Positions 35,487 through 44,082 of a DNA stretch of 64,000 nt are shown piece by piece. The notes under the pieces were generated by a model that was not told the DNA's origin, searched no databases, and saw only the letters and a list, made by a program, of their open reading frames with translations. Source of the DNA: Candidatus Methylophosphatis roskildensis. GTDB taxonomy: Bacteria; Pseudomonadota; Gammaproteobacteria; Burkholderiales; Rhodocyclaceae. Within the stretch, counting starts at the first letter, position 1, and each line of letters begins with the position of its first letter. The DNA lies in contig JADJEV010000005.1 of assembly GCA_016708905.1 (NCBI GenBank), positions 868,001 to 932,000 on the forward strand. The letters are read 5' to 3'. Made by a program: the position numbers and the translations under genes.

Positions 35487-36164
35487 TTGTCCTCGGCAAA
35501 TGCGATCGTGCTGCTTTCCGGCGGCCTGGATTCCGCGACCGTGCTGGCCATCGCACGCGATCGTGGCCATGCCTGCCACGCGCTGTCGTTCGACTACGGC
35601 CAGCGCCACCGCGCCGAGCTAGATGCGGCACGGCAGGTCGCCACGGCTCTGGGTGCGCTGGCACACCGGGTGATGCGGATCGATCTGGCGCAGTTCGGCG
35701 GCTCGGCCCTGACCGACCCGACGCTGGCGGTCCCGACACAGGGCATCGAACCCGGCATTCCCGTCACCTACGTACCGGCGCGCAACACGGTCATGCTGTC
35801 GCTGGCATTAGCCTTGGCCGAGGTGCTCGGCGCATGCGACATCTTCATCGGTGTCAATGCGGTCGATTACTCGGGTTATCCGGATTGCCGGCCAGCCTAC
35901 ATCGAGGCCTTCGCGGCAATGGCGAATCTGGCGACCAAGGCCGCCGTCGAGGGCGCCAGGATGAGGATTCATGCGCCACTGATCGATCTCACAAAGTCGC
36001 AGATCATCCGCACCGGCGTCGCGCTCGGCGTCGATTTCTCGCTGACCGTGTCCTGCTATCAGGCCGACTCGAGCGGCCGCGCATGCGGGCTATGCGATGC
36101 GTGCCGGCTGCGGCGCGCCGGCTTCGCCGACGCCGGCATCGACGATCCGACACGCTATGCGTGA
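35487..36164 (+). CDS. queC: 7-cyano-7-deazaguanine synthase QueC
   Basis: A 225-aa ATP-dependent enzyme that makes preQ0. The PP-loop is VLLSGGLDSATVL, and the zinc-binding cysteines are in VSCYQADSSGRACGLCDACRL. The TTG at 35487 with GGAG upstream is the best start and aligns with the family N-terminus. The gene lies 88 bases after queE. Confidence 0.96.
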   Translation: MSSANAIVLLSGGLDSATVLAIARDRGHACHALSFDYGQRHRAELDAARQVATALGALAHRVMRIDLAQFGGSALTDPTLAVPTQGIEPGIPVTYVPARNTVMLSLALALAEVLGACDIFIGVNAVDYSGYPDCRPAYIEAFAAMANLATKAAVEGARMRIHAPLIDLTKSQIIRTGVALGVDFSLTVSCYQADSSGRACGLCDACRLRRAGFADAGIDDPTRYA

Positions 36165-36191
36165 ATCGCGCGGCTTCCGACCTAGCCACCC

Positions 36192-37319
36192 ATGAGCGAG
36201 ACCTCGATCGCCACGCCAAGCTCCATCGCCTGGCTCGGTTTCGCGCTCGGCGCGCTGTTCGGCGCGGTGGGAAATCGCACGAACTTCTGCACCCTGGGCG
36301 CCGTGGCGGACATCGTCGCCATGGGCGACTGGAACCGCATGCGGATGTGGCTGCTGGCGATCGCGGTAGCAATCCTCGGCAGCCAGGCGCTCCAGTACAC
36401 CGGCATCGTCGACCTGAGCAAGTCGATCTACACGGCATCCCGGCTGAAGTGGCTGTCGTCGATCGCCGGCGGCATGGCCTTCGGTATCGGCATGGCGCTG
36501 GCCTCGGGCTGCGGCAGCAAGACGCTGATCCGCATCGGCGGTGGCAACCTGAAGTCGCTGGTGGTATTCGCCTTCATGGCGATCTCCGCCTACATGACCC
36601 TGCGCGGGCTGTTCGCGCTATGGCGGGTCGAGCTGCTCGATGCGCGAGCGATCGCGCTGCCGACCCAACAGGATCTGCCCTCGCTGCTGACGATTACCGG
36701 CGCCCTCGCACGACCGCAGGCAATACTCCTCTGCTCACTGGTCGCGGGCGGCATCCTGGCAGGGTTCGCGCTCGCGCCGCGGGATTTCCGGCGCTTCGAC
36801 AACCTGCTCGGCGGTATCGTCGTCGGACTGGTCGTGGCCGGCGGCTGGTATGTGACCGGCCATCTCGGCTACATCGCCGAACACCCGGAAACCCTGCAGG
36901 AAGCCTTCGTCGGCACCAACAGCGGCCGGGCCGAATCGCTGACCTTTGTCGCGCCTTTCGCCTACACGCTCGAACTGCTGATGTTCTGGAGCGACGCCAG
37001 CAAGTCCGTCAGCTTCGGCATTGCCGCAGCGCTGGGCGTGGTGGCAGGCTCGTCGGCCTGGGCGATCGCCAGCGGCAGCTTTCGCCTCGAATCCTTTCGC
37101 GATCCCGCGGACATGCTGCGCCATATCGCAGGCGGGATACTGATGGGGTTCGGCGGCGTCACGGCACTCGGCTGCACGATCGGCCAGGGGATCAGCGGCA
37201 TGTCGACACTGGCGCTCGGCTCCATGCTCACGCTGGCCGCGATCATCGCCGGCTGCTTCATCGCACTCAAGCTGGAACTGTGGCTCGCCATGGGCCACGG
37301 TAAATTTGTTCTCAAGTAA
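36192..37319 (+). CDS. YeeE/TsuA-family sulfur-compound transporter
   Basis: A 375-aa inner-membrane protein with two repeated halves and about ten or more helices. Conserved cysteine motifs are NRTNFCTLGAV, ALASGCGSKTLI and TALGCTIGQGISGMS, as in thiosulfate transporter TsuA (YeeE). Import of thiosulfate or another sulfur compound is inferred from the family. Its TAA stop (37317-37319) coincides with the first bases of the ISAs1-type element, so the original C-terminus may have been altered. Confidence 0.9.
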   Translation: MSETSIATPSSIAWLGFALGALFGAVGNRTNFCTLGAVADIVAMGDWNRMRMWLLAIAVAILGSQALQYTGIVDLSKSIYTASRLKWLSSIAGGMAFGIGMALASGCGSKTLIRIGGGNLKSLVVFAFMAISAYMTLRGLFALWRVELLDARAIALPTQQDLPSLLTITGALARPQAILLCSLVAGGILAGFALAPRDFRRFDNLLGGIVVGLVVAGGWYVTGHLGYIAEHPETLQEAFVGTNSGRAESLTFVAPFAYTLELLMFWSDASKSVSFGIAAALGVVAGSSAWAIASGSFRLESFRDPADMLRHIAGGILMGFGGVTALGCTIGQGISGMSTLALGSMLTLAAIIAGCFIALKLELWLAMGHGKFVLK

Positions 37320-39104
37320 CCCGTGGTCTGGAAGCTGAGTTATTGGTCATGCGCAAGTAGTCGAAGACGAGGCGGGTATTGAAGCAAAGTTTGCGCATCA
37401 TCTCGGCGATAGACTCGGTGCTCTGAAAGGACTTGAGGATGCCGACGGCGAAGCGACGCAGGCGGGTGATGTTTTCCGGGCCGTGGCCGGTACGGATGCG
37501 AGAGCGATCCTCGTCGTAGTTCCAGTCGATGATGTAATGGGTGCTCTCGATGGTCCAGTGGCCGCGATTGATCGCCAAGACCTCTTGCGCCGAGGCCTCG
37601 TGCGGCGACTGGCTCGTGATGCCCAGCGCGATCTCACGCGATGACTCGCCGGTTTTCTTCTTGATTGATTCGCGCTCGATCATGAACACCTGGCCGACGT
37701 GAGGGAAATCGAGGTAGGCATTGAGCGCCGTACTGCACCAGATGCGTCGGGTCTCGATGCGGCCATGGTCAGGCGGGGTCACGTCGACGAAGTCAGGATC
37801 GCCCCGCTTTTCAAACAGCAAGGCGATTTCGCGTTCGAGACCGGGCTGGTTGCCTTTGACGGTAAAGCTATAGTGGGCCTTGCGCCCGATCAGATACGCT
37901 GCCAGTGTGCGCTGGGTCAGCAGCGCATCGGCCGTGACCACCTTGCCGGCGAGCGCGCAGCCATCGAGCACAGGGGATGGCCATGCCGATCTCGTTGGTA
38001 CGCTTTTGCTCATCGCTGCCGGCTACGGGCAATGTCCCGACTTTTTTGGGTGTGGCAGGTGTTCGACTCATGGCCGATCACGCTCAGGATGTGCGTTTGA
38101 TAGCCCTGCGCGTCGATCGCGTTCTTCATGACTTTACCATCCATCGCCAGCGCCCGGTCGTCTTTTGCCCACGCCTGGTTCCAGACATTGAGCGCGCGAT
38201 CCAGCGTGTCCGGTTCAATGCGCACCAGGCAATCGCGGATGACGAATTCGCTGGGGACGACATAACGCCCCTTCTCGCGCCGACAGCCAAAGCGCTCACG
38301 TGCCTTTTGCCCCAGGCTTTCGGCCCAGTCATGGGCGGCCTTGTAGCCGCGCATGCCGCACAGGATGGCGCCCGCGGCAATGCCCAGCACCACGGGCAGG
38401 CGGTGGCGGCGCCCTTGCCGGCGGCGCGGGTCGGTGACGGTGGTGAAGCACAGCGGCAGCGCGCGCATCTGCTCAGCGCTCAGCATCAATTTTGGGGCTC
38501 CCGTGAGTTGGAGGTGATTGCGCTCAGGATGCGTCAATTGCGCTCGGGCGGCCCGGTGCAAGGCACGCACAAACACGCGCTTGGGCGCGTCAATCTCGCC
38601 GCTGTAGCCTTGCCGCGTGCGCCGGTAGCCTTGAGTGAGCCCCAGTTCCGTCCAGTTGGCCGCGCGATAGACGCCGCCATGAAATCGCCGCGGATCGACA
38701 AAGGTTTCCAGCAGGAGCAAGGGATGACCAAAGCGCCCCTGCCAGTCGCGTGCGATGCGCCGTTCAGTGAGCGAGAGCACCCGTGAGCCAATATTCGGCC
38801 GGTGCCACTCGGGCAGGATCAGGAAGCGACTGTTGTTGGCGATGAGTTTGAGTCGGTCATACTGCGTGCGAAAGTCCCAGCCGATCCATCGATCACGCAC
38901 GCCGCATTTCAGGGCCGCCGCCGAGACGTTGAGTTGCGCGACCCACTGACCGCGCCAGGTTGCGACATACCAGATCGCCTCGCCGATCTTCGCGAGATCT
39001 CCCAGATAATGATGCCGCGCCATCTGCTCTCGATAGCGTTGTTCCTCGCTGCGCTCTACCGGCCGTACCTGAAGCTCCGATAGGACTTGCGCCATGGGTT
39101 TCAT
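37312..39104 (-). pseudogene. DUF4338 (DruA-like)-ISAs1 transposase fusion, frameshifted
   Basis: From the ATG at 39104 (MKPMAQVLSELQ) the first ~200 residues form a DUF4338 domain (RDRWIGWDFRT, NNSRFLILPEWH, LLLLETFVDPRRFHGGVYRA). This runs without a break into an ISAs1 transposase N-domain (FTTVTDPRRRQGRRHRLPVV). The catalytic part begins LAMDGKVMKNAID. The frame shifts near 38045 (T-run) and again near 37980 (G-run). It then continues in another frame (GKVVTADALLTQRTLAAYLI, INRGHWTIESTHYIIDWNYD) to 37312. As read it cannot make an active enzyme, but both shifts are in homopolymers and could be sequence errors. Confidence 0.8.
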
Positions 39105-39124
39105 CGATTCCATCCCATGGGTTA
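37317..39124 (-). mobile_element. ISAs1-type insertion with DUF4338 fusion
   Basis: The proposed ends are inverted repeats: TAACCCGTGGTCTGGAA at 37317-37333 against, on the minus strand, TAACCCATGGGATGGAA read inward from 39124. They match at about 13 of 17 positions. A transposase gene on the minus strand, broken by two frameshifts, fills it. No clear target duplication was found, so the boundaries are tentative. Confidence 0.55.
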
Positions 39125-39226
39125 TACCGAGAAATCCCGGGCTTGTCCAGCCTTGCGTGCTAACCCATTGCACTAACAAACTAATTCAGATAGCGCCGAT
39201 CCACCCTGCGCCATGGGCGATCAAAA

Positions 39227-39255
39227 TTGACAGGCAGGCAACCGCTTACTATACT
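39227..39255 (+). promoter_or_regulatory. Strong sigma-70 promoter of the tRNA-Lys pair
   Basis: TTGACA at 39227-39232 and TATACT at 39250-39255 are separated by 17 bases, a near-consensus promoter 37 bases before the first tRNA. Transcription would start near 39262. Confidence 0.8.
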
Positions 39256-39291
39256 TCGCGCTCTTTTTTGCGGGACGCGGCCTCAATCTGC

Positions 39292-39367
39292 GGGTCGTTA
39301 GCTCAGTTGGTAGAGCAGCGGACTTTTAATCCGTTGGTCGCGTGTTCGAGTCACGCACGACCCACCA
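39292..39367 (+). tRNA. tRNA-Lys (anticodon TTT)
   Basis: A 76-nt cloverleaf with acceptor GGGTCGT/ACGACCC, D-arm GCTCAGTTGGTAGAGC, anticodon loop CTTTTAA, T-arm TTCGAGTC and an encoded CCA. It is the first of a tandem tRNA-Lys pair. Confidence 0.97.
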
Positions 39368-39412
39368 GAGTCCGCGCCCGAATCAATGTCCCGCAGCCAG
39401 AATCCGAACGCC

Positions 39413-39488
39413 GGGTTGTTAGCTCAGTTGGTAGAGCAGCGGACTCTTAATCCGTAGGTCGACAGTTCGAATCTGTCACAACCCACCA
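39413..39488 (+). tRNA. tRNA-Lys (anticodon CTT)
   Basis: A 76-nt cloverleaf with acceptor GGGTTGT/ACAACCC, D-arm GCTCAGTTGGTAGAGC, anticodon loop CTCTTAA, T-loop TTCGAAT and an encoded CCA. An integrase remnant begins 9 bases downstream, so this tRNA was probably an attachment site. No second copy of its 3' end was found in the window. Confidence 0.97.
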
Positions 39489-39497
39489 GGAAAAGGG

Positions 39498-39791
39498 TCA
39501 GGCATCCGCTTGGCCCTTCTTTCCACGATGTGCCGTATTTGTGCCGCCGAGCAAACCAGCAACCTTCTCTGAGTGCTCAATCAATTGGGCTGGCGCCAAG
39601 TGCGCATAGCGCCTCACCATTGATTCCGACTCCCAACCGCCCAATTCCTGCAGGACATTGAGCGGTGTTCCGGCCTGTGCCACCCAACTCGCCCACGTGT
39701 GCCGAAGACCGTGCCACTTGACCTCCGCGATTTTGGCGATCAATTCCCTATCGATCTCCGTCAGCTGCCTGCCGCGCAGGTATGGCGACAT
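39498..39791 (-). pseudogene. Tyrosine integrase remnant
   Basis: A 97-codon frame that ends with the catalytic core of a tyrosine recombinase: WHGLRHTWASWV (Arg-His), LQELGGWESESMVRRYAHL (His/Trp and the nucleophile Tyr). Its N-terminal ~25 residues (RGRQLTEIDRELIAKIAEVK) look like the end of a core-binding domain, so the middle of the protein appears deleted. It is also cut off at the left by an IS3 fragment with an in-frame TAG. It probably belonged to an element integrated at the tRNA-Lys. Confidence 0.75.
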
Positions 39792-39797
39792 CTCCAG

Positions 39798-39899
39798 CTA
39801 GCGCGCCACAGCCGGCACGCTGCGACCACCTTCCATCACCTGCTTGACCGCCGTCGGCCGAAATTCGGGCGTGTTTTTCCGATCCGATCCACTATCCAT
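39798..39899 (-). pseudogene. IS3-family OrfA N-terminal fragment
   Basis: From the ATG at 39899, preceded by GGAGG, the 33 codons read MDSGSDRKNTPEFRPTAVKQ then VMEGGRSVPAVAR and stop at the junction with the integrase remnant. This is the start of an IS3-type OrfA helix-turn-helix protein. The rest is missing. The left part of the 254-base gap to 40153 (about 39900-39965) may hold the IS end; nothing else was recognised there. Confidence 0.7.
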
Positions 39900-40153
39900 T
39901 TCCTACCTCCGCAAGGTCAAACTACCATGCCTCGTGCCGTCCGTCTTTCGGGGACCCGATCATCGATTCCGCTCTATCGTGGCGTCTCAGCCGGTTCGCC
40001 GAAATTGTCTCCGCTTCGAGGACACCGGCTCACGCCAGCAGTTTGTCGACAATCCGATACCGGCGACGCCGGAACACGGTCAAGCCTTTTTCGCCTCCAT
40101 TGTGCTGCGCACTGAGCCGCTGTGGCATCCAAGTGGTGGTCGGAGCGTCCCGG

Positions 40154-41458
40154 CTATCTGAGGCTCAAGCGGCCGATCGAACTACACACGGCCAAGTCAG
40201 CGCCGAACCGCTGCAGGATGGCCACTGTGTATTCGCCGGGGCGCAGCCGGCCGGGATCGACGGTGATGCGAAAACCCGCGCGCGCATATGCCGGATGCCC
40301 GAGCGCCCTTGCGACATCGGGCCGATCGGTGTTGCGCGGCATGTCGATCAGCAGACCGGGACCGCCACCCCGGTGGTAGAAGCGGATCCAGGCGTTTTCC
40401 GGGATATACGGCTGGTCGGGGGAACGGTGACGCTGCGGGACGGCAGCCCAGCCGGCGATGTGCAAGGGTTGCGACACCGCGGTGTCGATGGTTTGTTCGC
40501 CCACGGCACGTCCATTGATTTGCTCGACGGAGCAGGCATCACGCTGTTCGAGGATCTGCTGTTGCGGCAATGCCGGCGGGGCTGGCGCGGGAAGCCGCGT
40601 ACCTGGCGGCGCCAAGGGCTTGAGGTTGCCGTGGCGCAAGTCAGGTGCGGTGGCGCTGCCGCTGAGCGCTGCCGCCGGAGGCGCGGGCGAGGCGGCCGTC
40701 GGGCGTAACGCCGTGAGCGACGACGATGGCGTGGCTGGCGCTGCGAGTCGGGCAGCGGGCGGTGGCGGGGGTGCACGAGGGGCGACGCTATCTGCGTCGG
40801 CATTTGCATTGTCGGCCGCCGGCCGATCCTGCCGCGGTCGTGGTGCCGTTGGCACCGATGGTTCATCGAGTGGCGCTGACGTAGAAGGCGCTTCGGCGGC
40901 AGGGGCGGTGGCCGCGGCCGCAGCGCGCGCATCGGCTTGTCGTGGATCGTTCCGCGCCGCGGCCAAGTCGCGGTCAATCGTGGCCAGGAACCGCTGAAAC
41001 GGCACCCCGAAGCCGGCGCTGCTGCGCGCCTGCAGGAACTTCCCGGAGCCTTTCGCGACACCGTCGACGTAGTCGAGTGTCGACAGGCTGGTCCAGTATT
41101 TCGCGCTGTCCTCGAACATGTTGAAGGATTCGCGCCGCCATTTGCCGGTACGCAGCCCTGAACGGGCGACGCCGGTAAGGAAAAAGGCGAAGCGGCGTTG
41201 GCGCCCGTTTTCAAGCACCACACCCTGATGGCGCAGAATTCCCGGCCCGTCAATGTAGCCGCCAACGCAACCGCCTTCCCAGGTGACAGATCCCTGCGCG
41301 GCGATTTCCTTCTGGCGCCTGACCGATTCCAAGGAGCCGCGCAGCCTGCAGCCGCCGGATTCGGAGAACTCCTGCAGCGGTTGGGCGCGCCCGGCGACGA
41401 CCTGCGTCGGCGCGGCCAGCGCAAGGGCAAGAAGGAGGAGGGCGAGTAGTGGTTTCAT
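40154..41458 (-). CDS. Secreted Ala/Pro-rich protein with MORN-like N-domain
   Basis: A 434-aa protein with a signal peptide (MKPLLALLLLALALAAPTQVVAG). The N-terminal domain (about 30-165) contains a MORN-like stretch (VTWEGGCVGGYIDGPGILR). A disordered Ala/Pro/Ser linker (about 170-310) and a compact C-terminal domain (about 320-434, WIRFYHRGGGPGLLIDMPRN, GRLRPGEYTVAIL) follow. The family is not recognised. It is encoded opposite to the export-type operon at 42130 and might be a surface or periplasmic accessory of it, which is only a guess. Confidence 0.75.
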   Translation of the reverse strand: MKPLLALLLLALALAAPTQVVAGRAQPLQEFSESGGCRLRGSLESVRRQKEIAAQGSVTWEGGCVGGYIDGPGILRHQGVVLENGRQRRFAFFLTGVARSGLRTGKWRRESFNMFEDSAKYWTSLSTLDYVDGVAKGSGKFLQARSSAGFGVPFQRFLATIDRDLAAARNDPRQADARAAAAATAPAAEAPSTSAPLDEPSVPTAPRPRQDRPAADNANADADSVAPRAPPPPPAARLAAPATPSSSLTALRPTAASPAPPAAALSGSATAPDLRHGNLKPLAPPGTRLPAPAPPALPQQQILEQRDACSVEQINGRAVGEQTIDTAVSQPLHIAGWAAVPQRHRSPDQPYIPENAWIRFYHRGGGPGLLIDMPRNTDRPDVARALGHPAYARAGFRITVDPGRLRPGEYTVAILQRFGADLAVCSSIGRLSLR

Positions 41459-42129
41459 TGGCAGCGGACGGCGCTCGTGCGCGCATATCTGTGCGTCGAT
41501 CTACCAGTCGGGCGCTGGCGGCGCCGGTACCGCGACCAGCGCTGCCTCCGTGTCATCGAGCGATCGACAAATATCCCACGATAGGAAATCCAGTGGGATC
41601 TGCGGAAGCTGCAAGTATCTCTGGCTCCGGCAGACGCGGTCAATGAGGGATTGGGTGCCGAGGGCCCTGAGAAATGGTGTGGCTTGGAACCCGGACACTA
41701 CCCTGCTCACTTCCTTCGGGCACCCGGGCGGCGAGACGGCGCATTACGAGCCAAGGGGGCGGGCATCTGCCCTGGCCGCTACCCATAGCGCTGATCGAAT
41801 CAATCGTTCGGCGCCGGTTGGGCCTGTGGGTCGAACTCGCGCGGCGCAGCGCCCCCGGATTCCCCTCAGTAGCAGGCCCCGGGCCGGCGTTGGGTGCGGA
41901 GACGATGATGCGCACCTCGCCGCCGTAGTCACGAAGTCCCTCCAATAACACCACGTCGGCCTCAATCGGGCGGCTGAAAGTGCCGATAAAGCCGGGAAGT
42001 CTGGAGCGACGTAGTTAGGGCTCCAGCATAAGAGCGGGTTGTTGTCCGAGCCATGACCCCAGTCGAACCTTGATGGCTGTATGGAATCCGTGCCCGAAAT
42101 TTCCCACTTACCTGCCGATCCCAAGTGCC
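41459..42129. other. Gene-poor gap with one coding-like remnant
   Basis: This 671-base stretch has no complete gene. On the minus strand, a frame of about 41640-42005 reads GFIGTFSRPIEADVVLLEGL then RDYGGEVRIIVSAPN. It looks coding but has a stop just upstream and no usable start, so it is probably a remnant. The region must also hold the divergent promoters of the genes on both sides; none was clear by eye. Confidence 0.45.
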
Positions 42130-43590
42130 ATGCTTGAGCCCCTGATAAACAGCGGGCTAGGCGCGCCGTGCCAATTGGACCATACCGCCCGGCCCGCCTC
42201 GAATGATGGCGATCACGCGCAGGCACTGCGCGACGCTCAGGCGAGAATCGCGCTGTTCGCTGCACTCCTTGAATCCGAAACCCTGTCGGTTGCCGCACAC
42301 CGTCTGGCTGCCACTTTGGCGGTCGATGGCGGTTTTGACCGAGTATCAATCGGTCTGTGCGAACGGGGTCGAACCCGGCTGATCGCCAGTTCGCACCTCG
42401 ACCTTGGGCAAACGCCGCCCGAACTGGAGCAGTTGCTGTTGGGCGCGATGGACGAAGCACTGGAGCAAGGGCACTCGCTGACCTGCCCGGCAATCGAGAG
42501 CGACACAATCCAGGTTCTGGTCGAACACCAGCTATTGCAGCACCAAGTCAACGCTGCGATTGCCACCGTGCCCCTGGGCCTGAGCGGTGAGCATTTCGCT
42601 GCAGTCTGCGTTGAACGCCGAGGTGGCACACAATTCACATCGAGCGAACTGCTCGGGCTGGAGCAGCGGCTGGTCCTTGCTGCACCGGCGTTGCGCTGGA
42701 TGCACGCCGCCCATCAATCCTGGCACCGTCGTGCGCGGCAGGCGCTATGGCGATACTGGGCCGCACTACGCCGGCCCGAGCGCAACAACCGGCGACGAAT
42801 GCTGATCGGGGCGTTCCTCGTCGCTGCTTTCGTTGCGTTGGTGCCACTCGAAGATCACGTCGGCGGCCGCGCCCGCATCGAAGGTTTCGAGCAAAGGACG
42901 ATATCGGCGCCGACTGACAGCTTCATCAAGACCGCCCACGTGCGCCCTGGCGACATAGTCAAGGCCGGCGACCCGCTGGTCGATCTGCTTGAAGCCGATC
43001 TGCACCTCGAACGCGAGCGATGGACCAGCCAGTTGGTGCAGCATGAGAACGCTTACGCCTCGGCGATGGCCCGCTCCGACCGCTTCGCCGCCGCGACCAG
43101 CATAGCGCGTGTTAGCGAAGCGCAGGCGCAGTTGGCGCTGGTCGACGGGCAGCTTGCGCGGGCCCGAATCGCCGCCCCGTTCGACGCACAAGTGATCCAG
43201 GGTGACCTCAGCCAATCGATCGGCGCTCCTGTCCGTCAAGGCGATACCTTGTTGACGTTGGCAACCATCGACCGCCAACGGGTCGTTGTTGAGGTTGACG
43301 AGGTCGATATCGCGCGTGTGAAGCCAGGGCAAGCGGGGCAGCTTGCGCTGTCGTCGCTCCCCTGGGAACAACACGACCTCGTTGTCGATCGCATCGCGCC
43401 GATTTCCAAGCCGGTCGATGGGCGCAACGTCTTCGAGGTCGTGGCGCGCTTGAGCGCGTCGCAGGCCGATCTGCGCCCCGGCCTGCTCGGCCGCGCCGAA
43501 CTCGTGACCGGTCGAGCGCCCGTGCTTTGGGCGTGGACGCGCCACGCGCTACTGCGCTTGCGCGTCTCCCTGTGGAGTTGGCTGGAGTAG
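42130..43590 (+). CDS. GAF-HlyD membrane-fusion adaptor protein
   Basis: A protein of about 486 aa. The cytoplasmic N-terminal part has a GAF-like domain (about 30-190, GFDRVSIGLCERGRTRLIAS, HFAAVCVERRGG). One membrane helix (RRMLIGAFLVAAFVALVPL) precedes a periplasmic HlyD part with lipoyl halves (ISAPTDSFIKTAHVRPGDIV and RARIAAPFDAQVIQGDLSQS) and a beta-barrel domain. HlyD proteins connect inner-membrane exporters to the outer membrane; a GAF fusion suggests ligand control. It starts an operon with the PqqD-like, M50 and SecA-like genes. ATG 42130 is preferred to 42070. Confidence 0.83.
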   Translation: MLEPLINSGLGAPCQLDHTARPASNDGDHAQALRDAQARIALFAALLESETLSVAAHRLAATLAVDGGFDRVSIGLCERGRTRLIASSHLDLGQTPPELEQLLLGAMDEALEQGHSLTCPAIESDTIQVLVEHQLLQHQVNAAIATVPLGLSGEHFAAVCVERRGGTQFTSSELLGLEQRLVLAAPALRWMHAAHQSWHRRARQALWRYWAALRRPERNNRRRMLIGAFLVAAFVALVPLEDHVGGRARIEGFEQRTISAPTDSFIKTAHVRPGDIVKAGDPLVDLLEADLHLERERWTSQLVQHENAYASAMARSDRFAAATSIARVSEAQAQLALVDGQLARARIAAPFDAQVIQGDLSQSIGAPVRQGDTLLTLATIDRQRVVVEVDEVDIARVKPGQAGQLALSSLPWEQHDLVVDRIAPISKPVDGRNVFEVVARLSASQADLRPGLLGRAELVTGRAPVLWAWTRHALLRLRVSLWSWLE

Positions 43591-43593
43591 GGC

Positions 43594-44082
43594 GTGACCG
43601 CGGTCTACAGCGCCCGCTGGTACCGGGTGGCAAACCTCAAGCCGCGGCTGTCTGCGCAGCTGCAGCTCCGCCGCCAGCGTCTGCGGGGTGAGACCTGGTA
43701 CGTCCTGGCCGAGCGTGGCCGTGCCCGCTTTGTGCGGCTCAACGCCGCAGCCTATTCGATGGCCGGGCGCTTCGACGGGTGCCACACCATCCAGCAGTTG
43801 TGGGACCACCTGCTCGGCACCGGCAAGGACGCACCAACCCAAGACGAGGTCATCGATCTGCTCGCCCAGTTGCGCGAGGCTGCGCTGGTCACGTTCGACC
43901 GCCCAGCCGACGGCGAGCAGCTAATTCCGCACCTCGAGCGCGTAGCACGACCACGCCAGCGTAACAACCTGCTCGCCTGGCGCATCCCGCTGGCCGACCC
44001 CTCGGCGCTGCTCGACCGGCTGGCGCCGCTGCGGCGTGTTCTCTTCTCGCCCGCCGCGGCGCTTGTCTGGGGCTGGCGGTAA
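43594..44082 (+). CDS. PqqD-like domain protein
   Basis: A 162-aa protein starting at GTG 43594, 3 bases after the adaptor stop. The central part (ARFVRLNAAAYSMAGRFDGCHTIQQLWDHL) is a PqqD-type winged-helix domain that binds peptides in RiPP pathways. The C-terminal LFSPAAALVWGWR stops exactly where the next gene starts (TAATG). In many relatives this segment is the N-terminus of one long PqqD-M50 protein, so it could be either a natural split or a frameshift. Confidence 0.75.
   Translation: MTAVYSARWYRVANLKPRLSAQLQLRRQRLRGETWYVLAERGRARFVRLNAAAYSMAGRFDGCHTIQQLWDHLLGTGKDAPTQDEVIDLLAQLREAALVTFDRPADGEQLIPHLERVARPRQRNNLLAWRIPLADPSALLDRLAPLRRVLFSPAAALVWGWR

Noticed and set aside
34680..35490. A preQ1 riboswitch before the queE-queC genes
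   Set aside because: The gaps are short and GC-rich, and no preQ1-aptamer-like A-rich tail with a small stem was visible.
39280..39500. Attachment-site duplication for the tRNA-Lys
   Set aside because: The 3' end of the second tRNA was not found again in the window, so no second att site can be claimed.
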